A stretch of 64,000 bases of DNA from Lottia gigantea (lineage: Eukaryota; Mollusca; Gastropoda; Lottiidae), in NCBI RefSeq assembly GCF_000327385.1, contig NW_008706957.1, positions 250,878 through 314,877 on the forward strand. Reading direction: 5' to 3'. The notes below the pieces were generated by a model. The model saw only the letters and a list, made by a program, of their open reading frames with translations, was not told the DNA's origin and made no database searches. Position numbers and translations under genes: made by a program. Positions 23,337 to 37,487 of the stretch are shown in pieces. Each line of letters begins with the position of its first letter. Position 1 is the first letter of the stretch.

Positions 23337-26300
23337 TCAGTTATCTAACAAGCCTGATTCTGAAAAAGAGGAAAATCACATTAGGATAAGTCACTAGAAA
23401 TTTATTGTTCAATAAAATCAATTCATTTAAAATCATTACCAAAATGATCAGACTGCTGAAAATTCTTCTGCAGTTTAATTCATTCATTATGGTATCAATG
23501 AATCAATCATCAACAAAAAATTAAACAGTGCTTAAATAGGGATAATGACAATGGGTAATACCATGTAGCATCATGTAGTTATTCCCCTTGACCTAGTAAA
23601 ACATGTCAAATTTGCCTTGTTGGCATGATAGAGACTACAGTTTTTATCTGATCTTGATGAAACCTAGTATGCACATACATATTAATGATATCTCGGACAA
23701 GTTAATCATTGGTAATAATTGGATGAACGATCTCAGAGTTATTGCCCTTGACTTAGTAAAAAAGTGTCAAATTGGCTTGTAAACACAACAGAGGCTACAG
23801 TTTTTAACCAATCTTGAAGACACTTGGTATGCATGTATATATTGAAGTGATCTCAGTCAAGATCGAAATTGGTAAAAATCGTGTGAGAGTTATTGCCCTT
23901 GACTTAATAAAAACACACCAAATATACACCACATCATGTACTGAGCAACTAGGGAAATATTGCCATGACAGCCTGTCAGGGAGAAATCATTAAGGTTCAT
24001 AGCCAGTATATGACCTTTAAAGCCTGTATTCAATGTCCTATATCAATCTTCATACATATAACATTTATTTATCTATACTTGAACAAAATCCATATGTTCT
24101 TTTTATAATGTTCATGAGAGAATTCGCAAATATTTTTGTTAAAAATGAAATGAACATTTTACTTTTCTGCAAAGATGTGTGTATTTAGGCTTGGCACGGA
24201 AAGAATTGTTTAATATCAAAAATGTCTTACTTATTAATCTTGCTCTCTTTTCCTCAGCCTTCCTCTTCCATTCTGGTTCTATATTTTCTTTAGGAGAATC
24301 TTTCATAGGAGTAGAACGAGGTGCTTTACGTAGTTGGAGATCAGAAAACCATGGTGGTGTTATCTTCTCTTTTTCATCATTTTCATTAGTGTTGTTTTCT
24401 TTAAAACAATACCATCCATTTTAAAATAACACATAATATTAGATAAGGAAGTTTAACCAGGGACAGAGTGTCTTCATGACCAGTCTTTACACACCTTATC
24501 AAGGGTGTCCTAGAGGAAGTTCTTTTTTGTTCTTAAGAATATTAGATCTTGCGTTAAATGTTTCGCTGTTCAGACAGAGAATTACCCATGAGCACTTCTA
24601 TAAAGGGCATGAGTCTAGATATCTCCAATATGAAAACAAATGAAGCAAGTTTGACAAAGAGATACTTGTGTTTCCAAACCAGATTCAAATTATACCAATA
24701 AAATTATTTGTAAGTTAAAAGCACTGCCCACCTTTTTGGTTTGTGATGTTCCTAGTTTCTACTACTGGTTTACGTAGATGAACTTCAGGCAAAGTCCTAT
24801 CTTTGACATCACTATTTTCTTGATTCTTATTTTCTAAAATAAATATACACACGTGTGGTTATGTTTGGGCATCAGTGAACATTTTAAGAGATAATTGGCA
24901 TTGTATTAGGCAACAACTCGTCCAAACTCAAACTAATGATACAAACATTATTGTCCAGTCCATGTCAGCCAGGATGACTTAATCAATTAAACAGAAATTA
25001 TAATTCTATAACCTAAATAATTCTACACAGTTCAAAAATAAACCAGAAAAACACAAAATATACACATACCCATATCTAACATTTCTGCCACTTTGGTTTG
25101 TTTATCTAAAGCTGTTTTCATCCATGAAGGTTTTTCAGATTTTTGATCTTGTATAATCTTTTGGCTGTTATTTGAATCAGTTTTCACTCGATTAGATTTC
25201 CGTGCCTTTATTTCACTCATCCAAGATGGCTGCTTGACTTCTGTGTGTGAGTTGTCAGTTGTAGTTATGGAGCTGTTTCTATTGCTGGTATTTTTTTCTG
25301 ATACAGAGTTATTTTTCTTGGATTTCATTTCTATTAGCCATGACGGTTCTTTTGGTGTTTCATTATTTGAATTGGATGGCACATAATCAAAATTTCTACT
25401 TGATCGTTTTTCTTGAACTTTGACCTTTTCAGAAGTTTCAGGGACAGACGGTCTGAAGTCCAGATTTGTAGAATGTCTTTTTGAAATATTGTTAGAATCT
25501 CTCTTAGGTTTGCGAAGCTGAACAATTTCACCAAAATTAGATTCTGATGAATTGAAGGAGTCTTCATTAGAAACTTTAGATGAAATATTGATGTCTCTTT
25601 TATTTTTGTCATCCACAACCGATGTTTTTGTCACTGTTTCTACATTTGGAGTATCTGTGATTGTTTCTGACACTGATTCATTTTCACTGCCACCAGTATA
25701 AGACAACCTATTTGGTTTGTTTAGAATTGAAGAAGGTGATTTTGGGCTGACAGGGGAAGTAACTGCAGTATCTTTATTCTCAATGGAAGTGGTAACTTTA
25801 AAATTAGACTTGAAAGTAGGTTTGTCATTTTTCTCCTCACTTAAAACATTGTCATCATCAAATTTATTAGATAATTTCCTTTCGAAAACATTCGAACTTG
25901 ACTCAGTTTTTGGTGTTTCCATGGTTTCAGAACTGAACAGATCTTCTGAATTTTCACTTTGAACAGAAGTCGCCTTGTCTTCAAATGGTTTCTCTTCAGG
26001 ACTATCATCGTCATTTTTGGAAAAAGGACCCTTGTCCCTTGCTGGAATCATAGGCAGGACTCTAATACCAGTTTTATTCAATTTTGGCTTTTCTTGCGCT
26101 GGTAGAGTTGGTAAAACTCGCAGATTTGCAGATTTATCAATTGCTTCCATATCTTTTGATGAAATTTCTTCCTCTTTCATATTTTCGTTTGTTGGAGATA
26201 GATCATCATCATGAACAGATAGTTTCCGATTTTTGGAAAACAACTGAAACGAAAATTAGAAATGTGACTGATTTTAGACGTATAAAAAATTGATCTCTAA

Positions 26301-29300
26301 ACAAACTGCTTTATTAAATAAACCAAGTATTAATATGAACCATAAACCCGAAATACAAACAACATACTGGTGAAACATTGGTAGCAGCTAAAAGTCTCTC
26401 ATTTAAATCGACTAGACTGCTTGTCTCATACTGCCAACATGTTTCTGATAAACAATCATCATCAGGACAGGACACCTTTATTTGAAATGGGGGTCTCACT
26501 CTCTAAAATTCAACTTGAGGCTTATGAGAAAGGAACTCATATACATATTCCAGCTATACACTACCTAAACCAAATATTCCTTCAAACCTTTTATGATTAG
26601 AATAGGGAGAAATTAGGAAAATTGACAATCCAAATTTAAGTCTGTTTCAGATCACTTACTTTAGATGTGCTTAAATCCTGTAAGCCAGGCATGGCAAAAC
26701 CAGGTTTAGGTGGACTTTTAACTGGAGATATAACTTCATCTGGTTCAGGTACAACAGTGTCTTCTGGCTCACATGATTCAGGGGAAGTAACTTCTGGTTT
26801 TGGTTCTGAAATATAAGTGGATACTGAAACTCTCAACATTAGGTATTTGGGGGTGAAAGCTGACAATGGACCCCCCTTTAAGCACACGCATCAGAATTTT
26901 TCTTTCCTTGAGAATTCGAACCCACGGCACCTAAACGCCTAGCAGACAACAATCCAACAAGGTACAGTCGGAGGGGGATACATCTGGTTAAATGATAAGT
27001 CTTTGGTAATAAAACAACATAGGTCAAGATCTTTTGTACTTTTACTTTTTTCCTTACAAATTTCCATCATTGCTCCCTGCCAGCCAGGGCCAGACATGAA
27101 ATATCAAAATATTATTACTTAAATATGGAAATTTTCATATTCATGATTAAAATTGTTAACAATAGCTTCTGCTTAATGTGAATTTGATGTTGACAGGATT
27201 GTGACAATTCATTTTGCGATAACTTCTCAATTTCATGATGAATTAAGAATTCTACCTCCACTTGTATACCTATACATAATGTCATCAAAATATTTACCTG
27301 TTGAATCAGAAAAGAGAGAATTGTCATCTGTAGGAAGAATACTTCTAACACCTTTCCTGGAGGGTTTTCTACGCAGGGCATAGGATCCCTTTTTAGCAAT
27401 TTGACCTTTAAAACGTTCTGCATCTAAACCAAGATCACTAGTGGATGGTAGCTGTGGAATCATATTAAATAGTTCATTAATAGAGAGACAACAATTTTTT
27501 ACAGGAATAACATTTTTAACTTAGGTTCATGAGGATCCTTTCTACCAGCTGGTCTTTGGCCAACCAGATGTTGACTGAGATGAGAACTCTTGACCACCAT
27601 TTGTTTCATGGAACCAAGCAAATAACACTCTTGAAAACTGACTGCGCTTCAATTCTCAATTCTCCAAGTAATAGATTTAATTTCAGATGTCAGATGTCCT
27701 TATGGTTACATTTCTACTGATGAATTCATTTGTAGGAAAATGGCTTTGTCTTCCCTTCATACTACAGAACCTCAATAAGCTTATACCTGTACATACCTCT
27801 AAGACATCAAAGTTGATTTCTTTTTGGTCTATATCTCCACTAACTATACTTGTATTTGTTGTATTCTGTAATATTGAATTATCCTTGTGCATAATATGAA
27901 TGAATCGCTTTAATATTTTTCTTCAAAATCTCATAAAAACTGTTTCAACTGATATGTGTCATTTCATTTTGATCAACTAAGGGAGACAACCAACAACACT
28001 ATCTCTTCATATATCAACAGAGAGATCTGAATAAGGCTCTCATTTAAAAAGCTATTATATCCAAAACTTCATAATATATAACATGGTTCGTTAAATGGAA
28101 TAAAAATGTCAAAGACGAAATAACCTGATGCTGTATCAAGGGCTACATGTCAACTGACTCGAACTGCTTTGGTGAATCAAAATGGTATCACTTTTGATAA
28201 GTATATTATTTCATATTATATGTCATAATGTTTTCCTTATACAGGTAACTGACTAAATTTGTCATTAAAGCTGGGGCTTTTTTTATCAGTCATGACTGGC
28301 ACATGCATCCCTGGCATGCTTGTACTAACCTGAGAATCATCATTTTTAATTAAGTCAAAATCCAGATCTTTAGCATTTGATGAACTATTGGCCTCTTCCA
28401 TGGTATGCTGATCGGTATTATCTGATGGTATACTATCTGTTATATCATCTTTATTTATTACTTCATATGTTGATAAACTAACAGGGTTATCACCAATATC
28501 CCCCTCCTAATAGTATGAATAATAATCATCATTGTCATTAATGTCTATTAATCATCATGATGATCATCATGATCACCATCATCATCATCTATTTCATTTC
28601 AAAATGGTGTTTACCATCCCAAACTTCTTTAAATTGGACTCAAAGTATATGACATAATATTTTTAGACTCGGAAAAGGCTGAAGTTTTTTTTATATCAAT
28701 TACTTATATTGTTTTTTATGTTGCTTCATGCTAAATATAGCAATCTGTATCAGACTTCAGTTAAAAAGGGCATTAAAACTTTGACCAGTAGGTAGCCATT
28801 ACCTGTTTATAATCAATAGACAAATCACACAATAGATCTGGTGCTATATCTGATTCTTTCTCATCCTGTAAAAATAACAAGATAAGCATGAACTACCACA
28901 AGCCAAAGGACTAATTCTTCTGATCAGAGATCAGAAATAGGTTGTATCATTCAAAATGTTTACATCTAGAGTCTTAAGGCCCCCATACACGATCAATTTG
29001 TTCGTTAATTAATTAATTAACTAGTTCAGCATGTGGAAATCTGGTGGCTTCTTCAGGTCATCTTTATGAGTTGACCAAGCTATAAATGGGTAAAGATATA
29101 GAGGGAACAAACAATGTCAAGATGCTTGACCAAGGAGCAGCTGGCTGACATGGTCCAAGAAAAAATTCTCTTAAGAAATGTGTATATTAACTTTTCATGT
29201 CTCCTGAAATTATGTCACATTCTGTTTCTATCATAATATTTTTTTCTCACATGTAAAAAGCAAAAATAAAAGGCATCAGAGACAACATGGTCTTCAAAAA

Positions 29301-29502
29301 TGGCACAAACCTTAAAGTCATTAGTATTAGGAACAATTGAAAAATCACTCAATGAATCAAACAAATCCACATTACTAAGAGTTGGTGGTGCAGGGGTGCT
29401 TTGGTGAGTGGTGTGGGGGGTGCTAGGGTTGTCATTTCCAAGGAAGTCTAACAAATCATCAACACTATCTGCTTGAGCATTTTTTGGAGGTGGAGAATCC
29501 AT
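23337..29502 (-). CDS. Complete 791-residue disordered protein with repeated Pro-x-Trp boxes; not securely identified
   Basis: Eleven exons, given from the 5' end: 29502-29311, 28865-28803, 28506-28330, 27865-27797, 27451-27298, 26805-26660, 26475-26368, 26243-25070, 24833-24732, 24398-24231 and 23359-23337 (stop TGA). All junctions are GT-AG and the phases agree, giving 791 codons plus stop. The acidic N-terminus has DDLLDFLG and NVDLFDSLSDF, like clathrin-adaptor-binding motifs. A basic patch follows (YALRRKPSRKGVRSI), then PKPGFAMPGLQDL, ETCWQYETSSLVDLNERL and a duplicated RVLPxxPAxxK. The large exon 8 is Ser/Thr/Lys-rich. Five Trp boxes occur toward the C-terminus: PSWLIEMKSKK, PSWMSEIKARK, PSWMKTALDKQ, PPWFSDLQLRK and EPEWKRKAEEKRARL. 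Such P-x-W boxes faintly recall the tails of CRACD/DUF4592 actin-capping regulators, but that is only an impression. No signal peptide or membrane segment is seen, so it is likely cytoplasmic. Confidence 0.85.
23575..23915. repeat. ~160-bp repeat, about two units, in the last intron of the minus-strand gene
   Basis: 'agagttattgcccttgactt' occurs twice, with 'gatgaaacctagtatgcaca' and 'aagacacttggtatgcatg' between. Same family as 19380-20090. Confidence 0.85.
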
Positions 29503-30034
29503 TTTAATTTTTACACGAAGATGCAGAATGTAGCTTTAAATCTATCAAAAAAAACAGAAATTTGAAATTGTTTTTTTTTTAGGGCAGAAGTGAGAAATTT
29601 TTGCTCCAATGCATATAGGAATTGGAATGGTTTTGATTAAGCTCTCTGTTATATTTTGCCTGTGGTGGAATCTTCTTGGCATCTGTGATCTGATGAAATT
29701 GTTCTTTAACATGTGTTCTGGGTCATTGAAATATTCAACCAATCAAATGGCCTGTACAATAAAAAAAACTACATGAGAAGAATTCTGGGATATGGACTGT
29801 TGGAATGTATTATCAGCCCCCTTTTTTACAGTGATTAATCTGAATAAATTCAACAACCTTTGAACATATTTGAAAAAAATCTCACAGAACACGGTTTATG
29901 AAAGAATTTCAACAGATCATGGATGACAAGGGTAAAAACTCACTAAAAACCACAAACATCTTAAACATATTTTTTCTTTTTAACAAGTCTATTAATAAGT
30001 TAGTAAATTATTAAAAAAAAACAACAATTCCATA
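29503..30034. other. Upstream flank of the minus-strand gene
   Basis: No TATA box is evident. The minus-strand open frame at 29545-29742 has no motif and lies where the 5' UTR or promoter should be. The ATG at 29502 has A at -3 and G at +4. Confidence 0.4.
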
Positions 30035-30399
30035 TTAAAGTAATACTATGTCATAGAATGAACATAAAATTTCAGTTCCCAAGAATGGTCAATATGAGTA
30101 TATATTCATCAGTGAACTTACCTGGTGTCATAAAGTTACAACAGAATCCATGTAAAATCTAGAAAATTGGAAAATTCATAAAACTAAGTTATTATTGAAA
30201 AACGCTTAATATCAAGATTAAGCGTTTTTCAATAGTTAATTGCATATTTATGGATAATTACTAAGTTTTTTGGATTTATCGGATAATATAAGGATCCTGT
30301 TATGTTATTTATGACACCAGGTATATCTACTGGCTCATATTTGCCAAGTTTAAAATTCTTCAATTTTATGTCAATTCTAAGACGTAGTGTCACTTTAAG
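30035..30399. mobile_element. MITE-like element, family B, full copy
   Basis: ttaaagtaatactatgtcat and 'agacgtagtgtcactttaa' are inverted ends. The centre is a near-perfect hairpin, 'attgaaaaacgcttaat' facing 'attaagcgtttttcaatag'. It matches 17147-17505 along its whole length. Confidence 0.85.
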
Positions 30400-31479
30400 A
30401 GAACTCTATTCCTAATCCATTTAACACAAAATAACATAGAACACAAGTTCAGTAAGCATGATAAAAAATAATAATTCTCAATCACAATAATCCTTTCAAG
30501 TGACACACGATATACATTACATTATAATAACTTCTAACATAACATTATCTACTTCAATGAACATTGAATGATAGAGGAAGTTTAATATATCTTGTATAAG
30601 TTTATACCTATAGCCTATATATGCAATTATATCTAATGCTCAAGGCCATGATTTTAATATTAAAGAATTTAAAAACATAGTCACAAAAAATTAGTCTCAA
30701 TCTATCTTTTTTTTTTGTTAATTTCCTAAGTTATTCAATAAAAATTATGTGAACCAAACCTTTTTTCACTTTTGAGAGAAATTTCAAATACGCCTTACTT
30801 CATATTACTTTTACTCTTGGCTGTGGCTATTCGCACCAGGACGGTACAAAAATGGGCATTAAAAAACACTAACCCTAACAAAGTCACATAATATCATTCA
30901 TGACAATCAAAATGGCTTCACGCTATAAGAAAACCCAAAAACTAGTGCGCCTATTGTGTTTTATCTTATCCGTACGTTGTTAGCAGCCATAGAGAACACA
31001 CACTGTGACAGTGCAAATAGCCAGTGCGTTTACTCTTAGCATGAAACAGGAATGAATTATTCTGTCGGAAAGACACCTTTCTAATATCTAAATCTTATAT
31101 ATTATACAAAGACTTATCTGTCAATGAGAAACAGGCAGTATGTTAAATTCATATTATTAAAAACAGTATAAATTATACATGAAAATATTTCTAAAGTATG
31201 CTATTTATATCTATGTATCTATTTGATCAACCTAAATTTGTTGTAAAAGGTATGATTAAAAACAGAGTGTGCAAGTTTAAACTAGCTTTGGATATTCGCC
31301 CCATTTTGGTCAATAATTTTTTCACTTTCCTAACCTACCACCTGTTGAATACCGATTTCGGGTAGTATTTCACGGGTAACTGGGTCTGATTTGAGATAAT
31401 CGGTTAACAGTCAACTTTATAAGAAGTAAAAAGAAAGCAAGTTTGTTATTATTTTTATTATTTCAACGAGTTATGAAGA

Positions 31480-31694
31480 TCGTATTACTTTTTATCAACT
31501 CTCCTCTAATTGGCTGTTTGTTTCTTCTTGCCTGTCAATCAGCTTCAATATTCATGAGTACAGATTCATTCAGACAATAGTTTTAAACCAGTTGTGGGAC
31601 CAGTACACTGATTTGTGGTGACACACTCATAACACTGACCTCACAACTGGTATAAAAACCTTTGATCTGTTAGAGACTGTAGCAATGGGTTAAA
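31480..31694 (+). promoter_or_regulatory. Possible promoter with TATA box
   Basis: The local base composition is less AT-rich than its surroundings. TATAAAA lies at 31651-31657, 38 bases before an ATG in the context taaaATGGCGCC, which resembles the YY1/TISU initiator class (AAnATGGCG). It supports the candidate exon that follows. Confidence 0.3.
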
Positions 31695-31815
31695 ATGGCG
31701 CCAGTCCGTCTGAACTCTGTCAGGCCCGCTCATAATCTTACATTGAAGCAGACGCTTCAATGGGTTGTATGGTATCTACCGACAATTCCCAGGGAACTAG
31801 CCAAAATCTTCCGAG
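31695..31815 (+). CDS. Candidate first coding exon of an unidentified gene
   Basis: The ATG opens 40 codons (starting MAPVRLNSVRPAHNLTLKQ, then TLQWVVWYLPTIPRELAKIF) ending in CGAG|gtactc, a usable donor in phase 1. A TATA box stands 38 bases upstream and the context is ATGGCG. The frame closes soon after the donor, so this is either a real first exon or a chance short frame. I found no continuing exon on this strand before 49 kb. I do not recognise the peptide. Confidence 0.3.
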
Positions 31816-33307
31816 GTACTCATTTACACTTACTGTAGTTTAGTTTACGGTGAGTTACCGCCGCAAATTCGGTTTTTGACTCCTTTTTTTATAATCTTTA
31901 GTAATTAACCGGGGTTTACTGGGTTACAATGGTTTTTACTTTAAAACTCAGATTGTCCCTTTAAATCTAAAACATACTAATAAAAGTTTAATAGTATTAG
32001 AATAAAAGATAAAAGGAACTTATATAAACATGTAACTTTAATATACAGGTAAATATAATACTAAATATACATACTGAAGGTTTTCTGGTTAGTCCATAAT
32101 GTTAGGTTTCTACAACCTTATTTCAATATTAGCTTCACCTGCAAAATACAAATAAAAACATCTTTTAGATTTCAAAGGGTAGTCATCAACAAAACCTATA
32201 ATGAAAATTTACAAATAAAATTCAGGTTTCAATAATCCATCATGACACAATTGGTCAAATTTTTGTTCGTAGATAGTCAAATCAGATAGGAAATTGTTGT
32301 AATAGATTTCATCTTAAACTATTGGTTGCCTAATGCCATATTTCCATTCTAGACGAAAAGCTAGGCAGAAGATGCCTAATTTTGCTTTCATAAACCTTAA
32401 AATTAACTGTTGAATCACCCTTGCTTTCAAGGCTCATACCAGACAATATTTCATTGGACAATAGTCTATACAAAAGAAAAATTTAATCAAATCCATGAAA
32501 GTATATTGTAAACCTCAAGGAAACCACCTAGACAATCATTCTTTATGTATTTAATACAATATATTCGAAGGCAAATATTCTTCTGTCCAAACTTGTGCAG
32601 TTTAAAATCTTATCAATACATAGAAGCATAGTTATAAATACATATGACAGAGATATTGTAAAAGGGTTTCCTAATATTTGGTGTGTCAGACACCATCTTC
32701 CTTGAAATTACCAGTGCACACAAGTACATTTTGGGTGGTTGATTTGAGTCTTGAATATATGAATATAGGCTTCAGAAGAACTAGAAATGTACGAAAATCA
32801 TATAATATCTTTAAAAATATCTCAAAATAGTTATTTATATCTACAGGACCGTTTTGATATTGATTTCATAAAACTCTTAGTTTTTGTTGAATGGCAAGAA
32901 CTACAGATTTCCGACTGAAAATTAGAATAGTGTCAATCGATGTCATCAAAAAAGATAAAAAGTTTAGAAAACTTCTTTTAAGTCCCTATAAAGTAAACTC
33001 AATGTGCCTAAATAAGGATTGGTTCAAACAAATTTTCAAAAATATCAAGCAAGGACTTGTTTACCTTACATAAAGAAAGGTACATCCTATTCATATGTAT
33101 ATTATTGTATTGGTAAATAAACTGATTACAAAACAAACTGAGTAACATAGTTTATTGCATTTCATTATACCAAATTTACCTTCACAAGGGAGAGGTTCAC
33201 AAATAACACACATAATAAACACTAACTATATTTTGTGATGCATAACTAGGTGTTTGTCATTTTAAAGTTTTATTGCAATTCTCTTCTCAAACAGTTGCTC
33301 TCATTCT
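31816..33307. other. Intergenic with family A fragments
   Basis: 'gattgtccctttaaatc' near 31955 and 32745-32850 ('gatttgagtcttgaatatat', 'tacgaaaatcatataat') are family A remnants. The 60-residue open frame at 32891 has no motif. Nothing else is seen. Confidence 0.5.
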
Positions 33308-33630
33308 CAAAGGGACATATTCGTAATTTTTTTTAACCAATCTTACCTCAGTCAGAATTAGAGTTCACAGCTCACCATTGAAATTTGAGCCTTCAAATTC
33401 ATGTATGTACAGAATTATCTGTGTTTGAAAGTCAAAACAATGAGTCAAGTTTTCTTGATACACTGCCATTTATAGAAAAGATAAATTTGGAAATAAGAAG
33501 AGAAATTCCTAGTTTGAAGTATTTTTGAAGGAATTATGTGATTTTCGTACATTTCTAGTACTTCTGAAGACTATTTACATATATTCAAGACTCGAATCAA
33601 CCCATCAAATTGGAGCATCTGTCCCTTTAA
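33308..33630. mobile_element. MITE-like element, family A, both ends
   Basis: 'caaagggacatattcgtaa' at the left and 'gagcatctgtccctttaa' at the right form the ends; internal 'gagccttcaaattcatg' and 'atattcaagactcgaatca' match 14663-15005 in the same orientation. Confidence 0.85.
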
Positions 33631-36600
33631 AGCTTGGATATTTAAAGGGATAAATAATTGTTTTCCCAGTGACAAGAGCTCACTTTCAGCTTTTCATATA
33701 ACTATTCAGAATGAGAATCTGACATCTGGTTGTCTGTTAATTCAAAAATAAGGTTGAAGAGGTTTAAATATCCTGACCAAAATAAAAATTTATCAAACAG
33801 TTTCTCAAGAACACAATATGATTAGTCAAACCTTTACCCTTACATTTTTTTCTGACATCATAGACGAAGGATACATCAAATTTTAATTTTGAAAAGAGAA
33901 ACAGAATGCTTAAATTAAGCTCTATGATTTATAAAAACAAATAAAGTCTATCTATTCCCTTTGTAGTGGATTTCCAACCCTGCAATATCCTTTAAATCCC
34001 TTCAACTTGTAAACCACTATTTCATTACAAAAATCCCCATGCTCACACTCCAGAACACCTGGTGCCAATCTGCAGCTGGTTTGCTACTTTGACATCCCTT
34101 TCTAAAGGTTCTTAAAATACAAGAACTAATATCGTTTTTCTATTAACTTACACTATACCTTGTTACTCTTCAATCACCCTAAATTATAATTATTAAATAA
34201 AACACCATACCCATTAATGAGCATTTTTCTGAAATCCTATTTACATGATAAGCATAATCATTAACAAACAGATCGGCAAAGTTTTCTAAAAAAACATCAT
34301 TAGTGTAAAGGTATCAGTCAGTGACTAATTCTACTATAATATACTAATAAAGACTGTATTTTCTCTGTATAATGATTGAATGGATGAATGAAGATCGGTA
34401 CTTAGAACGTTGACACACTTGAATGATGACACAAATTACATACTAAGTCTTATCAATGAGGCCTTTCTTCTCTTATTCCCTGGTGAAAAATTAGTAGAAG
34501 CTCAAGGTTACGACCCTATCTAATGTCAACAAATTGTGAAGATTTTTTACAAAGTTTACTAGTATTAATTTTCACCTAAGAATTTTCAGATAAAGAAATC
34601 TTTCATGGATTTTTACATGATATTTTTTTCTGATTTAGACTAGGCTTTATGAAAACAGGCAACACCCTACAGTGTGCAATAAATGAATTTTTGAAAGAAA
34701 AGGATGCATTACTGGTTTCAAGCTGGTTATTCTCCTTCAAAGGAAATTCAAACCAGAAGAATTTCAAAACTAAGAAACCTTAATTGAACAAACTGGTAAC
34801 AGTTACCGGTACTCCACCTTTTTGAAGGAATTCCAGACTGAAATGGTTTTTTTTCGAAAATAAATTTAGGAACTCTAAGAGTAAGCACTACTGACTGCTT
34901 ATTGTACTTCCTTTAAAAAGGAAAGCAGTAAGCACTGAATTTAAATTCTCTGGTTACTACATTTTAAGGGTAAAACTTTTACCGTAAAAGGTCATTCAAA
35001 ATTTGTTTAAATTGTCTTAAACTGAACAACATAATTCTATTACAAGAGTTTATAATTCCTACCTCTAAAATACCAATTTGCGTCCTAATTCTTAACAGAA
35101 ATCAAATCCCACAGGCTTAACTTGATATAAAACAGTTTAAATGTTTTATAAATCTATATTAACCAGGTCTCAATTGATTTAAAAAGTATGCTATAAAATC
35201 TATATGTTGTGTTGATAAACACAAACTGTCAGAAAGTTATTTATAGATAATCAATTTTTCAATTAATCCTCCCTCAAAACTTGAAGGGATTGTAAAGAGA
35301 TTTTCTGAAAAATTTTATGTGTACAGGGGACACTGACAGCATCATTTCTATAGTAATATAAGGATTTCAATTACACAATTTATGGCCTTACAGCTCTCTA
35401 TGTGCAGCTATATTTTTCTTTAAAACCAATTCATTATTACTGATGTCATCATGATAATTTAAAGCAATTATATTAAAATGAAAACTTTTACTTGATATTA
35501 ATTTCTAAATAATGTCCAATTTATGTCACAGAAGATATCCAGCCATTATCTCTAAATTAATTCTTCTTCCAGAAATCTTTTAACTATAAGGGCACTAATT
35601 TGTATTTATGGGGGTTGAATTGATGTACCAATATCACATTACAGTTTATGACATCGCATATACAGCAACCTAGAAATTTTTCTACCTTCTAGGATTTTCC
35701 CCGGCTTGAAGTTTGTACAGCTAAATCAATGTTATGTGAAGTTCACCAGGGCAAAAGATATTGTAAGATATCCATTTTATGAACTTCACCACTCTTTAAG
35801 AAAAGAGTCTTCAATATAATTTTCATCGATAATCATTGATACACATGGATAAATAGACTCAAATGCTATTATCTGGACAATTCCCGTTTCTGAGACTAAA
35901 GTACTTTGGATCACACAGATGGTCAAGATATCACTTTAACCAATCTGTGGAAATTATAAACATAGATCTTACTAGCAAAATTACCACAATATGACTAAGA
36001 TACATTAATAGTATCATAGAAATTATAATATATGGAATTATGGACTATATAAAAAGAAAAAAGGAAATTACTTCCCTATAGTTCCCTAGAAACGAACCCC
36101 AGTCATATTTATATCAAACCTAACATGAAAAGAAATATATATTGAATATATACTGACAGTTGTTAGGACTAGGCGATATTGGTACAAGTTGTATCGCGAT
36201 ATTAAGCATTAACATATCACGATAATGGTATATATCGCGAAGTTTCTAAAGGAAATTTTAACTGATTTTTCATACAAAAATTGAAATATTAAATGTAATA
36301 TCTCTTAAAAACACCCCAGTCATGAATATTATGACATTGATTACTTATTAAAATTGTGGCTATACTTCAGTATTTTTTTTAATCAGGCACTCTTTATATA
36401 TGATATAAATTCCTTTACCAGTCTGTTTGGTGATAATGGTATATTGCCAAGGCAGAGTTCACTGTAAATTCAATAAATAATGATATAGATTCATTATGAT
36501 AGAACAATATTATTTCACAAAAAAATTATTAAAATTAGTATCATACCATTCTGATAGGACCATAAACTAATAAAGGAAGAAACAACTAAATTTGACAACA

Positions 36601-37487
36601 ATAACAACTCAGTTCTTGTGAATCCTTTGTACCAGCTGGATCTTGGCCAGACCTCTTGACTTTCCTGGGTTTAATCAGTACCCATTTACATCTGGGTCAA
36701 CTGGATTAATGAAGAAAGATTTTACAAAAACCTTCAGACAAAATAAATTTTTATATGGTAAAAAGCAATGATATATGACTGTACAACCATCTAATCCCAA
36801 TATATATTTGGCCTTACCTTCAGGATTCAATTTTCAACTCTTTAACATAGACCTTTTAAGTAAAATATATCGTTATTCTTAGTTAATCGATAAATATCAA
36901 TGATATATATCAACCACTTCGGTTTTATAATAGAAAGAAAAGATTGTCTGCTGCTACATTAAATCCAAATATGGTCATAGATATGGTCTATATTTATATA
37001 TTAGTAAATATAATACTACATACTTGCTGACAATCATAAAGTCAAATTACATAGTTAATTTGTAATGGTTCATTACCATAATATTATAAATAGAAATTAT
37101 ACAATTATATAGTAGGACTTAAAACAATTTTCTAGTGTGATCTACTCTGATAAGGCTAGGAGCTGAAAAGGTTTTGGGAGGACTTAAAATCAGCATCATC
37201 TCTTATGCCCTTGGCCATTCTGATACATGTCAAATATCTTGGTTCCACAGATAGTTGTCACTAAAACTCCAACAGTTCAAATTTGAGAAAAATAACAATG
37301 TAGCTCAATTAGTTATATTTGCGTTTGGTATGGTTGTAGACCTGTAGACTGGTCTAAAGTCTTCCACATTCCATTGGCTTTAGGCCCTTTAGACCAAATC
37401 CAAACACTTGAGATCAACCTTAATGAGTACTGTGTTAATGTCATTAGCAAGGCAAATTATGCTAACACTTTTGGAACACCTAATGTC
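33631..37487. other. Gene-poor spacer with one family C fragment
   Basis: A family C element (35282-35465) starts 'gaagggattgtaaagagatt' and includes 'ggggacactgacagcatca'. Near 35870-35930, 'gacaattcccgtttctgag' recalls family A. A run with 'tgtatcgcgatatt' and 'gtatatatcgcga' (36160-36245) is palindromic. No coding exon was recognised. Confidence 0.5.

Noticed and set aside
25717-26293. Plus-strand frames of 69-81 aa within 25.7-26.3 kb
   Set aside because: Antisense of the large exon 8 of the minus-strand gene; the eleven-exon phase agreement settles the strand.
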